Shown here in pieces: positions 14,163 through 20,348 of a stretch of DNA of 20,348 nucleotides (positions are counted from its first letter, which is position 1; every line of letters starts with the position of its first letter). This stretch comes from Mycobacterium sp. (lineage in GTDB: Bacteria; Actinomycetota; Actinomycetes; Mycobacteriales; Mycobacteriaceae). A model generated the notes under the pieces. It saw only the letters and a program-made list of their open reading frames with translations. It was not told the origin of the DNA and did no database searches. Where the stretch lies: NCBI GenBank assembly GCA_019246375.1, contig JAFAQO010000297.1, positions 1 through 20,348 on the forward strand, written 5' to 3'. Made by a program: the position numbers and the translations under genes.

Positions 14163-14957
14163 ATGAGTCTCAGAATGCGGGATCTGGTGCGCGGCGCACT
14201 GAATTCGCTGTGCTACGAACCCACCGAGAAACGGCTGCGGGTTTACCTTGCCGACGAGCCGGTTGCCGATACCCTCGACGCGCGGCTGGTCTGGGAGCCA
14301 CGCCGGGTCGTCCCGACCTACGCGGTGCCGGTGTCAGACGTCTCGGCCCAGCTCGAACCGGCCGGCGGGGTCGTGCCCTTGAGCGACCAACCAGTCCTAG
14401 ACCCCAGGAATCCCTTTACGGCGCATACCTGCAGCGGGGCTTCGTTCGACGTCGTCGTGAGTGGAGCGAGACGCACAGCGGCGGCGTTTCAGCCGGCCGA
14501 TGCCGATCTGGCCGACTACGTGACGCTGGACTTCAACGCCTTCGAGTGGCGCGAAGAGGACGAACCCATCGTCGCTCATCCACACGACCCATTCCGCCGG
14601 ATCGATATCCTGCACAGCAGCCGCCACGTTCGGATCGAGTGGGAAGGTCGCATGCTGGCCGAGTCGTCCGAGCCGATGCTGCTGTTCGAGACGCTGCTGC
14701 CGGTCCGGTTCTACCTACCGTCCGCCGACGTAGTCACTGATCTCGAGCCGACCGGCACCATCACCTACTGCGCGTACAAGGGCCGAGCGTCCTACTATTC
14801 GGTGCCCGACGGCCCAACGGATGTGGCCTGGACCTACCACGCACCGCTACATGACGCCGAGCCGGTGCGAGACCGGATCGCCTTCTTCGACGAGCGGGTA
14901 GACGTCATCGTCGACGGCGAACACCGGCAACGTCCGGTCACGCACTTCTCGCGTTGA
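14163..14957 (+). CDS. Tandem DUF427 domain protein
   Basis: A 264-residue protein with two DUF427-like repeats. The C-terminal repeat (about 147-252) is well conserved, with TYCAYKGRASYYSV (201-214) and VAWTYHAPLHDA, matching the single-domain protein at 2856-3236. The N-terminal repeat (about 20-142) keeps the RVYLADEPVADT strand and FEWREEDEPIVAHPHDPF but has lost the central YCxxKGxASYYSV motif, reading HTCSGASFDVV instead. AAAGGA lies upstream of ATG 14163. It diverges from katE over 119 bases, so it may share stress control, but I see no SigF motif on its strand. Function is unknown. Confidence 0.88.
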   Translation: MSLRMRDLVRGALNSLCYEPTEKRLRVYLADEPVADTLDARLVWEPRRVVPTYAVPVSDVSAQLEPAGGVVPLSDQPVLDPRNPFTAHTCSGASFDVVVSGARRTAAAFQPADADLADYVTLDFNAFEWREEDEPIVAHPHDPFRRIDILHSSRHVRIEWEGRMLAESSEPMLLFETLLPVRFYLPSADVVTDLEPTGTITYCAYKGRASYYSVPDGPTDVAWTYHAPLHDAEPVRDRIAFFDERVDVIVDGEHRQRPVTHFSR

Positions 14958-14982
14958 TCGGGCACCGTCTGGGATGCGGCCG

Positions 14983-15339
14983 CTAAGGGCCGTCACTCTC
15001 GTCGACGACGTCGTACAGCGAACTGCCGTCCTCAGGAGTCCCGTCGACCTGGCCGTAGTGTGCGCGGCCCGGCGGTTCGTCGTCCGACGAGCCGGTGAGC
15101 AAGTCGGGTTCTTCGGCGGCGAGTCTGTCATCGAGCGATTCACCCTCTCGCTCTTCACGTTCGGTCATCCCGAAGCGGTTAGCCTCGCTCCAGTCGTCGG
15201 GTGGGTCGACGACGATGTCGCCGTCGTCGTTGCGTAGCTCATCAGAATCGGTGGACTCGCTTGCGTTCAGGGTGCCGCCGGGGCCGCCCTCTTCGGGAAA
15301 GTCCGACGGGTCAACGAGATCGCCGGTGTCACTAGCCAT
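14983..15339 (-). CDS. Acidic DUF5709-like hydrophilic protein
   Basis: A 118-residue, strongly acidic, probably disordered protein rich in Asp, Glu, Gly and Ser. The segment REEREGESLDDRLAAEEPDL (61-80) resembles the actinobacterial DUF5709 signature. No function is known. ATG 15339 is chosen because homolog-like sequence begins MASDTGDLVDPSDFP; a longer ORF starts at 15396. Little Shine-Dalgarno signal is present, and a SigF-like element ends ten bases upstream of the ATG, so the transcript could be nearly leaderless. Its 3' end lies 25 bases from the tandem DUF427 stop (convergent). The family call is moderate. Confidence 0.7.
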   Translation of the reverse strand: MASDTGDLVDPSDFPEEGGPGGTLNASESTDSDELRNDDGDIVVDPPDDWSEANRFGMTEREEREGESLDDRLAAEEPDLLTGSSDDEPPGRAHYGQVDGTPEDGSSLYDVVDESDGP

Positions 15340-15348
15340 GGTCACCGG

Positions 15349-15374
15349 TTGCCCGTAGCTTTCGGTCGCTAAAC
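15349..15374 (-). promoter_or_regulatory. Possible sigma-F-like promoter of the DUF5709 gene
   Basis: GTTT (15371-15374), 16 bases and GGGCAA (15349-15354) on the minus strand differ from the SigF consensus mainly by C for T in the -10. The predicted start is within a few bases of ATG 15339. It is weaker than the katE site. Confidence 0.35.
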
Positions 15375-15490
15375 AGGTCTCAGACCGCGAGCTCAACTGG
15401 GGTTTTAATAGTCGCCGCTCCTCCTCGGCCCGTTCTCGGCCCGCATCGTCGCCGCTCCGGGCTTAATGGTCGCGGCTGTCGTTCCCTTTG

Positions 15491-16105
15491 CTACCGGGGC
15501 ATCCGCCACATCGGCCACAGCGTCGGCCCACCGTTGGGCAGCACAATCTCACCGGTGACGGTGAAGCCAAACCGTTCGTAGTACGGCACGTTGTCGGGTT
15601 TGCTGGATTCGAGGTAAGCCGGGCAGTGCTCGGCGTCGCACCGATCTAGCCGCGAACGCATCAGCGCCTGACCGAGCCCCCGACCTCGGACGCTAGTGTC
15701 GCTTCCGATGGTGGCGAGATACCAGTGCGGTTCCTCGGGATGTTGGCGCTTCATTCCTTCGACCAGTTCGGTGAGCTTGCGTCCAAGCGTGAGCCGCAAC
15801 CCGAAGCCGCGGATCAGTGACGGCGTCATCATCAGCTGCTCACGGAGCGAGTGTTTCCATCGGCCCGGCGGGTCCCAGAGTGCGGCCGCGCCGATACTCG
15901 GTCCGTCGCTGGCTACTTCCCCACCGCCGCCAGCGAGATGATGGTGCCGGGTCATCGTCGCGAAAAATTTCCGCAGATGCGCTGCACGCGCTCTGTCGTC
16001 GGGCATGATCCACATCGCAACCGGGTCGTCGTAGAAGGCGCGGCCCAGGACATGTGACAGCGCGGCGATATCGGCTTTGCGCACGGGGCGTGCCTCGATA
16101 GTCAC
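15491..16105 (-). CDS. GNAT family N-acetyltransferase
   Basis: A 204-residue GCN5-related acetyltransferase. The acetyl-CoA pyrophosphate loop is SVRGRGLGQALM (138-149), preceded by strand HWYLATIGSD (127-136). C-terminal DNVPYYERFGFTVTGEI (171-187) is the typical GNAT end motif. Substrate is unknown. The start is GTG 16105: TAGCCT (16112-16117) lies exactly six bases upstream with no ribosome site, which is the standard leaderless arrangement. It diverges from fadE1 across 76 bases. Recalled counterpart: M. tuberculosis Rv0133; the fgd2 gene that I recall lying between the GNAT and fadE1 genes there is absent here. Confidence 0.92.
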   Translation of the reverse strand: MTIEARPVRKADIAALSHVLGRAFYDDPVAMWIMPDDRARAAHLRKFFATMTRHHHLAGGGGEVASDGPSIGAAALWDPPGRWKHSLREQLMMTPSLIRGFGLRLTLGRKLTELVEGMKRQHPEEPHWYLATIGSDTSVRGRGLGQALMRSRLDRCDAEHCPAYLESSKPDNVPYYERFGFTVTGEIVLPNGGPTLWPMWRMPR

Positions 16106-16111
16106 ACCGCC

Positions 16112-16117
16112 AGGCTA
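16112..16117 (-). promoter_or_regulatory. Leaderless -10 element of the GNAT gene
   Basis: TAGCCT on the minus strand is followed by exactly six bases (16106-16111) and then GTG 16105, so the predicted transcription start is the first base of the start codon. Confidence 0.55.
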
Positions 16118-16144
16118 GTCATCATCGCCATGACTAATTGGATG

Positions 16145-16150
16145 TAGCGT
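16145..16150 (+). promoter_or_regulatory. -10-like hexamer of fadE1
   Basis: TAGCGT fits TANNNT and would start transcription near 16157. That leaves a leader of about 25 bases that contains the ribosome site GGGAGAG (16169-16175). No clear -35 is visible. Confidence 0.35.
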
Positions 16151-16181
16151 CTCCAGTACAACGGCGCCGGGAGAGCCAACC

Positions 16182-17477
16182 ATGTGGGATTTCGAAACAG
16201 ACCCCGAATACCAGAAGAAGTTGGACTGGGTCGAAGAATTCATGGTCGACGAACTCGAGCCGCTCGATTTGGTCGCGCTGGATCCTTACGACAAGAACAA
16301 CGCCGAGACGATGGCGGTGCTGCGGCCCCTGCAGCAGACGGTGAAAGACCAGGGCCTCTGGGCGGCGCATTTGACGCCCGAACTCGGCGGCCAAGGGTAC
16401 GGCCAAGTCAAGCTCGCACTGCTCAACGAGATCATCGGTCGGTCGCGCTGGGCGCCGTCGGTGTTCGGGTCTCAAGCACCCGACTCGGGTAATGCGGAGA
16501 TCCTTGCCTTGTTCGGCACCGACGAACAAAAGGCGCGCTACCTGCAGCCGCTGCTGGACGGTGAGATCACCTCCTGTTATTCGATGACCGAACCGCAGGG
16601 CGGCTCGGACCCGGGGTTGTTCGTCACCCGCGCGGAGCGCGACGGTGACTCGTGGGTGATCAACGGGGAAAAGTGGTTTTCGACCAACGCCCGTCACGCC
16701 ACCTTTTTCATCGTCATGGCGGTCACCAATCCGGAGGCGCGCACCCGCGACAAGATGTCGCTGTTGATCGTCCCAGCCGAAACACCGGGAATCGAGATCG
16801 TGCGTGACGTGGGCGTGGGAGCCGAGTCCTCCAGCCACGCCACGCATGGCTATGTGCGCTATACCGACGTGCGGGTGCCGGCCGATCACGTGCTGGGCGG
16901 CGAAGGCCAGGCATTCGCGATCGCGCAGACCCGGTTGGGCGGGGGACGCATTCATCACGCTATGCGCACTATTGCGCTGGCGAAGTCAGCCTTCGACATG
17001 ATGTGCGAGCGCGCAGTGTCACGCCAGACCCGGTTCGGGCGACTGGCCGACTTCCAGATGACCCAGGAGAAGATCGCCGACAGCTGGATTCAGATGGAGC
17101 AGTTCCGGCTGCTGGTCCTGCGAACCGCCTGGTTGATCGACAAACATCACGACTATCAGAAGGTGCGGCGCGACATTGCCGCCGTAAAGGTCGCCATGCC
17201 GCAAGTGCTCCACGATGTCGTACAGCGGGCCATGCATCTGCACGGGGCGCTCGGCGTCTCCAACGAAATGCCGTTCGTCAAGATGATGGTCGCCGCCGAG
17301 TCGCTGGGCATTGCTGACGGTGCTACCGAGCTGCACAAGATGACGGTGGCCCGTCGCACGCTGCGCGAATACGAGCCGGTGTCAACACTTTTCCCGTCCC
17401 AGCATCTGCCAAGTCGGCGCGCCGAAGCGCAAGCCCGACTGGCCGAGCGACTCGAACACACGGTCGCCGAATTTTGA
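16182..17477 (+). CDS. fadE1: Acyl-CoA dehydrogenase (FadE1-like)
   Basis: A 431-residue flavoprotein that would oxidise acyl-CoA to enoyl-CoA. The ACAD signature CYSMTEPQGGSDP (132-144), the FAD/substrate strand WVINGEKWFSTNA (158-170) and the C-terminal helical region MHLHGALGVSNEMPF (351-365) are intact. At the site of the catalytic Glu of MCAD (the YEGT motif) this protein has ADGATELH, so the base would be Asp379, as in the ACAD10/11-like branch. GGGAGAG supports ATG 16182. The neighbour htdZ encodes a hydratase for the next beta-oxidation-type step, but it converges on fadE1, so they do not share an operon. Recalled counterpart: Rv0131c. The chain length used is unknown. Confidence 0.93.
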   Translation: MWDFETDPEYQKKLDWVEEFMVDELEPLDLVALDPYDKNNAETMAVLRPLQQTVKDQGLWAAHLTPELGGQGYGQVKLALLNEIIGRSRWAPSVFGSQAPDSGNAEILALFGTDEQKARYLQPLLDGEITSCYSMTEPQGGSDPGLFVTRAERDGDSWVINGEKWFSTNARHATFFIVMAVTNPEARTRDKMSLLIVPAETPGIEIVRDVGVGAESSSHATHGYVRYTDVRVPADHVLGGEGQAFAIAQTRLGGGRIHHAMRTIALAKSAFDMMCERAVSRQTRFGRLADFQMTQEKIADSWIQMEQFRLLVLRTAWLIDKHHDYQKVRRDIAAVKVAMPQVLHDVVQRAMHLHGALGVSNEMPFVKMMVAAESLGIADGATELHKMTVARRTLREYEPVSTLFPSQHLPSRRAEAQARLAERLEHTVAEF

Positions 17478-17552
17478 CGACGGCGCAGCGACTATGCCGC
17501 TCGTGTCGATAAATCGCACACCCGACCAACGCAGCCGGCGCGCAATGCACAG

Positions 17553-18008
17553 TCAGGCGATGTAGCGGACGATGCTTTCGGCCACGCAGGCCGGCTTGGG
17601 CGATCCCTGGATCTCGACGATCGTCGATACGGTCGCCTGCACGGCGCCATTGCCGAGGTCATCGACATCGACCAGAGAGCTTTTGGCGCGCACCTTTGAG
17701 CCGACCGGCACCGGCGCTGGGAACCGAACTTTGTTGAGTCCGTAGTTGACGGCGAGCTTGATGCCTTTGACGGTGTAAATCTGGTGCTGCAACCGCGGCA
17801 GCAGCGACAGCGTCATGAAGCCATGCGCGATGGTCCCGCCGAACGGCCCTTGGGCCGCTCGTTCCGGGTCGACGTGAATCCACTGGTGATCGCCGGTCGC
17901 GTCGGCGAAAAGGTTCACATCTTCCTGGGTGATGGTCACCCAGTCGCTTTGCCCGATCTCTTGTCCCGCAACGGCGGCAAGATCGGTGACGGATTCGAAG
18001 GTACGCAT
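17553..18008 (-). CDS. htdZ: MaoC-like (R)-specific enoyl-CoA hydratase
   Basis: A 151-residue hot-dog hydratase that interconverts 2-enoyl and (R)-3-hydroxyacyl thioesters. The hydratase-2 motif FADATGDHQWIHVDPERA (34-51) contains the expected catalytic Asp40 and His45, and GTIAHGFMTLSLLP follows. Length and sequence match M. tuberculosis HtdZ (Rv0130) as I remember it. The ATG at 18008 gives MRTFESV; the frame is open further upstream to 18362, but that extension lacks similarity. The ribosome site is weak. It converges on fadE1, and the 75-base gap between their stops holds no clear terminator. Confidence 0.94.
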   Translation of the reverse strand: MRTFESVTDLAAVAGQEIGQSDWVTITQEDVNLFADATGDHQWIHVDPERAAQGPFGGTIAHGFMTLSLLPRLQHQIYTVKGIKLAVNYGLNKVRFPAPVPVGSKVRAKSSLVDVDDLGNGAVQATVSTIVEIQGSPKPACVAESIVRYIA

Positions 18009-18069
18009 GGGGTCATCGTGCCACTTGGCGGTTGACGGGTTGGCGTTGGCCAGCCGGTGCCACGGGGAT

Positions 18070-18096
18070 GTTTCGGTTGGGTTCCGGTTCGGGTAG
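18070..18096 (+). promoter_or_regulatory. Candidate sigma-F promoter of the hydrophilin gene
   Basis: GTTT (18070-18073), 17 bases and GGGTAG (18091-18096) fit the SigF pattern at the upper spacer limit. The predicted start near 18103 gives a leader of about 40 bases to ATG 18143. Confidence 0.5.
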
Positions 18097-18142
18097 CCAC
18101 GCGCGAGACAGCCCGAGGACGGCACTGGAAGGAACGACGAAC

Positions 18143-18313
18143 ATGACCGGACAGCGCGGCCACAAGGCAGAGTCGGACGTCGAGCCGGAGGGCCATGAGT
18201 CACGTTCGCGTGCCGGCAGGGACCAAGAAGGCGGTTATGTGGGTCGGACCGGCGCCGACGACGCTCTCGATGTCGGCGAGACCGGAGCCGAAGCCCGCAG
18301 CGAACGCGAATAA
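18143..18313 (+). CDS. Small glycine-rich hydrophilin-like protein
   Basis: A 56-residue protein, wholly hydrophilic: about ten glycines, many Glu, Asp, Arg and Ser, and almost no large hydrophobics. This composition meets the usual description of hydrophilins, which accumulate in desiccation or osmotic stress, but no family motif is recognised. ATG 18143 is supported by AAGGA (18129-18133) and a SigF-like promoter upstream; the frame is open earlier, to 18032, with no start signal. The phosphoesterase begins 19 bases after its stop on the same strand. The coding call rests on the ribosome site, promoter and composition. The function is inferred. Confidence 0.62.
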   Translation: MTGQRGHKAESDVEPEGHESRSRAGRDQEGGYVGRTGADDALDVGETGAEARSERE

Positions 18314-18332
18314 CCGACTCCGAGATGTTCGG

Positions 18333-18836
18333 GTGAGGCTGCTGCTCCTCTCCGATACCCATGTTCCGCAGCGCGCGAGGGATTTACCTGGCCAGGTATG
18401 GGATGAAGTCGCGGGCGCAGATGTGGTCATCCACGCCGGCGACTGGGTAGCACCGCAACTACTCGACGACCTGGAGGACCGGTCCGCCCGATTGGTGGCG
18501 TGCTGGGGCAACAATGACGGGCCTGCGGTGCGGTCGCGGTTGCCGGAACGGGCAGACGTCACCTTGGCAGGGCTGCATTTCACCGTTGTGCACGAGACCG
18601 GCGCCGCGAGCGGCCGCGAGGTGCGCATGTCGCGCCGGTATCCGGACAGCGACGTGCTGGTTTTCGGGCACAGTCACATCCCGTGGGATACCACCACCGA
18701 AACGGGGTTGCGCCTGTTGAACCCGGGTTCGCCGACGGATCGCCGTCGACAACCGTTCTGCAGCTACATGACCGCGACCGTTGCCAACGGCGCACTGATG
18801 GATGTTGTTCTCCATCAACTGGACAGATATCTCTGA
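18333..18836 (+). CDS. YfcE/MJ0936-type calcineurin-like metallophosphoesterase
   Basis: A 167-residue two-metal phosphodiesterase. Metal and catalytic residues are visible in order: Asp8 and His10 (LSDTH), Asp37 (HAGDW), Asn60/Asn61 (WGNND), His87 (VVHE), and His113 and His115 (GHSH). This is the compact YfcE-like form. The natural substrate is unknown. GTG 18333 is chosen because the first beta strand, VRLLLLSDTH, begins there as in homologs; the ribosome site is weak, and a longer ORF (from 18195) overlaps the hydrophilin gene in another frame. The stop codon lies inside the palindrome that precedes the MarR gene 12 bases on. Confidence 0.9.
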   Translation: MRLLLLSDTHVPQRARDLPGQVWDEVAGADVVIHAGDWVAPQLLDDLEDRSARLVACWGNNDGPAVRSRLPERADVTLAGLHFTVVHETGAASGREVRMSRRYPDSDVLVFGHSHIPWDTTTETGLRLLNPGSPTDRRRQPFCSYMTATVANGALMDVVLHQLDRYL

Positions 18837-18847
18837 AACAGAGGTAT
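18827..18847. promoter_or_regulatory. Candidate MarR operator
   Basis: Arms ATATCTCTG and CAGAGGTAT pair at 8 of 9 positions around AAA. The site overlaps the phosphoesterase stop codon and the ribosome site (AGAGG) of the marR gene. A possible promoter, TTGTTC-N17-TATCTC (18805-18833), would run into it. Position and symmetry suggest autorepression by the MarR protein. Confidence 0.6.
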
Positions 18848-18848
18848 T

Positions 18849-19310
18849 ATGGGTGCGGTGGAGTCGCACACCGACCTGGTCGCCGAGCTGTTCAGCGTCA
18901 TCGGACGATTCCGCCGCCAACTGCGACGATCAGTCGGCCGCGGATTCGAATCAACACAGCTCACCGAATCCCAGGCCGAGCTGTTGCGGCTTGTCGGACA
19001 GCGACCGGGTATTTCGGTCAACGTGGCCGCCGCAGAGCTTGGGCTGGTTGCCAACACCGCCTCGACTTTGGTGTCCAAACTCGCCGCCCATGGCTTGCTC
19101 GTCCGAGCCGTCGACGCCACTGACCGACGCGTGTGCCGGCTGCGGCTCACCGAGCCGGCTCAGCGGATGGTCGACGCGTCGCGGGCCGCGCGCCGGGCGA
19201 CGCTGTCCGAAGTGCTCGACAAACTTGATACCGGCCAGATCACAGCCCTGGCCGACGGATTGGAGGTCATCGACACCTTGACTCGAATGCTGAAGGAACG
19301 CCTCACATGA
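18849..19310 (+). CDS. MarR family regulator of the ABC exporter operon
   Basis: A 153-residue winged helix-turn-helix regulator. The recognition helix region is AELGLVANTASTLVSKLAAHGLL (62-84), followed by the wing DATDRRVCRLRLT (89-101) with the MarR-typical DxRD-like turn. Flanking helices would form the dimer interface. ATG 18849 follows AGAGG at a short distance; GTG 18858 is a poorer alternative. The stop overlaps the ABC ATPase start as ATGA (19307-19310), so regulator and transporter are co-translated. The palindrome at 18827-18847 is its likely operator. The inducer is unknown, but this pairing is usual for drug or lipid exporters. Confidence 0.92.
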   Translation: MGAVESHTDLVAELFSVIGRFRRQLRRSVGRGFESTQLTESQAELLRLVGQRPGISVNVAAAELGLVANTASTLVSKLAAHGLLVRAVDATDRRVCRLRLTEPAQRMVDASRAARRATLSEVLDKLDTGQITALADGLEVIDTLTRMLKERLT

Positions 19311-20125
19311 GCGCATCGGATTCGATGGCCGTCGAGTGTCGCCACTTGACCTACCGCTACGGTCAGTTCACGGCGGTCGACGATGTGACAATGCAGGTCC
19401 GGGCCGGCGAAACCATGGGTCTGCTCGGGCCCAACGGTGCGGGAAAGACCACGCTGGTACGCATGCTCATTACGTTGACTCCGGTGCAACATGGTGATTT
19501 ACGTGTTTTCGGACTCGACGCACGCAAGCATGCCTTCGATATTCGCAGCAATATCGGCTATGTGCCGCAGCAACTTTCCGTCGAGCCGGCGTTGACCGGC
19601 AGACAGAACGTCGAGTGGTTCGCGCGGCTGTACGACGTCCCACGCGCCGACCGCGCCGGTCGGGTCGACGAGGCGCTCGACGCAATGCAACTGCTCGACG
19701 TCGCCGACCGGGTGGCCGCTACCTACTCCGGCGGCATGGTGCGTCGCCTTGAGCTGGCCCAGGCGCTGGTCAACCGCCCGTCGATGCTGATCCTCGACGA
19801 ACCGACCGTCGGGCTCGATCCCATTGCCCGAGAGGGCGTCTGGTCGCAGGTGCAACGCATGCAGGCCGAGCTGGGCATGACGGTGCTGCTGACCACCCAC
19901 TACCTGGAAGAGGCGGACGCGTTGTGTGATCGGGTCGCGCTCATGCATCGCGGTAGCTTGCGGGCGATCGGCACGCCGACCGACTTGAAGGCGACCGTGT
20001 CGCCGGATGCCACGCTGGAGGACGTCTTCCGCCATTATGCGGAATCTGACCTAGACGACGACACTTCGCAGCAGGGCTTCCGTGAGATCCGGTCCAGCAG
20101 AAGGGCGGCCCGTCGTGTCAGTTGA
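19307..20125 (+). CDS. ABC transporter ATP-binding protein (DrrA-like)
   Basis: A 272-residue ABC ATPase of the DrrA/ABC-2 exporter type. Walker A GPNGAGKTT (41-49), Q-loop Gln88 (YVPQQ), signature YSGGMVRRLELA (140-151; SGGM in place of SGGQ, as is common in DrrA proteins), Walker B MLILDE with Glu165, D-loop GLDP and switch His198 are all present. The C-terminal tail (about 240-272) is polar. It starts within the MarR stop (ATGA) and overlaps the permease start by 11 bases, so it belongs to a three-gene operon. It would power export of a hydrophobic compound, drug or lipid, which the sequence does not identify. Confidence 0.96.
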   Translation: MSASDSMAVECRHLTYRYGQFTAVDDVTMQVRAGETMGLLGPNGAGKTTLVRMLITLTPVQHGDLRVFGLDARKHAFDIRSNIGYVPQQLSVEPALTGRQNVEWFARLYDVPRADRAGRVDEALDAMQLLDVADRVAATYSGGMVRRLELAQALVNRPSMLILDEPTVGLDPIAREGVWSQVQRMQAELGMTVLLTTHYLEEADALCDRVALMHRGSLRAIGTPTDLKATVSPDATLEDVFRHYAESDLDDDTSQQGFREIRSSRRAARRVS

Positions 20126-20348
20126 GCGCATTGCCGGAACGGATCTGGTACGCGCGCCGCAAGGACGGCGCCGTATCCGCGGAACATTGCTGAGCGTAGC
20201 TACTTTCGCGATCGTCGAATTGCAGAAGCTTCAGCACGACCGCACCGAACTGGTCACCCGGATGGTGCAGCCGGCGTTGTGGCTCTTGGTTTTCGGTACG
20301 ACGTTCAGCCATTTACACATGATCAACACCGGATCCGTGTCTTATCTG
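20115..20348 (+). CDS. ABC-2 type permease (3' end outside window)
   Basis: The first 78 codons of the membrane partner of the ATPase. GTG 20115 begins inside the ATPase gene (11-base overlap) in a different frame, with AGAAGG (20099-20104) upstream. After a basic cytoplasmic N-terminus (about 1-50), FAIVELQKLQHDRTELVTRM and the first membrane helix VQPALWLLVFGTTF (51-64) match the start of ABC-2/DrrB permeases. The remaining helices lie beyond the window. Its position makes a complete MarR-ATPase-permease export operon likely. Confidence 0.88.
   Translation, partial: MSVERIAGTDLVRAPQGRRRIRGTLLSVATFAIVELQKLQHDRTELVTRMVQPALWLLVFGTTFSHLHMINTGSVSYL

Noticed and set aside
16134..16958. A 274-codon minus-strand ORF opposite fadE1
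   Set aside because: It is fully antisense to a well-conserved acyl-CoA dehydrogenase and has no motifs.
17478..17552. Search for a terminator between the convergent fadE1 and htdZ genes
   Set aside because: No stem longer than a few base pairs could be found by eye.
1..20348. Mobile elements, CRISPR repeats, tRNA genes, toxin-antitoxin or phage-defence genes
   Set aside because: No transposase, integrase, regularly spaced repeat, tRNA-like cloverleaf or defence-type protein was recognised on either strand.

Overview
The window is GC-rich chromosomal DNA from a Mycobacterium or a very close actinobacterial relative. The evidence is a CYP138-type P450 with a divergent TetR gene, an HtdZ-like hydratase, a FadE1-like acyl-CoA dehydrogenase, a mycobacterial-type MsrA (Cys13/Cys154), a Dps1-type ferritin, GTG and TTG starts, leaderless-looking promoters and sigma-F-like promoter motifs. 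From memory, gene order and relative strands follow M. tuberculosis Rv0130 to Rv0142 read backwards: htdZ, fadE1, GNAT, TetR, cyp138, msrA, a SnoaL protein, an SDR, a DUF427 protein, an NTF2 protein and an AlkA-like protein. This synteny was recalled, not computed. I see no tRNA, rRNA, insertion sequence, integrase, prophage gene or CRISPR array, and no gene-free stretch longer than about 300 bases.

Layout. Bases 1-2322 (minus strand) hold a pirin cut by the window edge, a Dps ferritin and an AlkA-like glycosylase. Bases 2464-4882 hold an NTF2-like gene on the plus strand, then a DUF427 gene, an SDR and a SnoaL gene on the minus strand; the last two are coupled by a TTGA stop/start overlap. 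Bases 5006-7830 hold msrA and a DUF6632 membrane protein (plus), facing a thioesterase and cyp138 (minus). A TetR gene diverges from cyp138 at 7928, and two identical-format inverted repeats lie between them. Bases 8540-15490 have no counterpart in the remembered M. tuberculosis order. They hold a Mop protein, a desaturase/ferredoxin-reductase operon with a divergent FabR/DesT-like TetR gene, a large catalase (katE), a tandem DUF427 protein and a DUF5709-like acidic protein. Bases 15491-18008 return to the conserved order (GNAT, fadE1, htdZ). Bases 18143-20348 hold a tiny hydrophilin-like gene, a phosphoesterase, a MarR regulator and an ABC-type exporter ATPase with the start of its permease.

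How the genes fit together. Three themes appear. The first is stress protection: Dps, KatE, MsrA, the AlkA-like glycosylase, the hydrophilin and the DUF5709 protein. Four of these (dps, katE, hydrophilin, DUF5709) have sigma-F-like promoter motifs upstream. The second is lipid and acyl-CoA chemistry: desaturase plus reductase, FadE1, HtdZ, a hot-dog thioesterase and the P450. The third is local control: the two TetR genes and the MarR gene each have a candidate operator beside them. The most interesting is the regulator-desaturase module, where two related 18-bp elements resembling FabR/DesT boxes cover the start codons of the two divergent genes.
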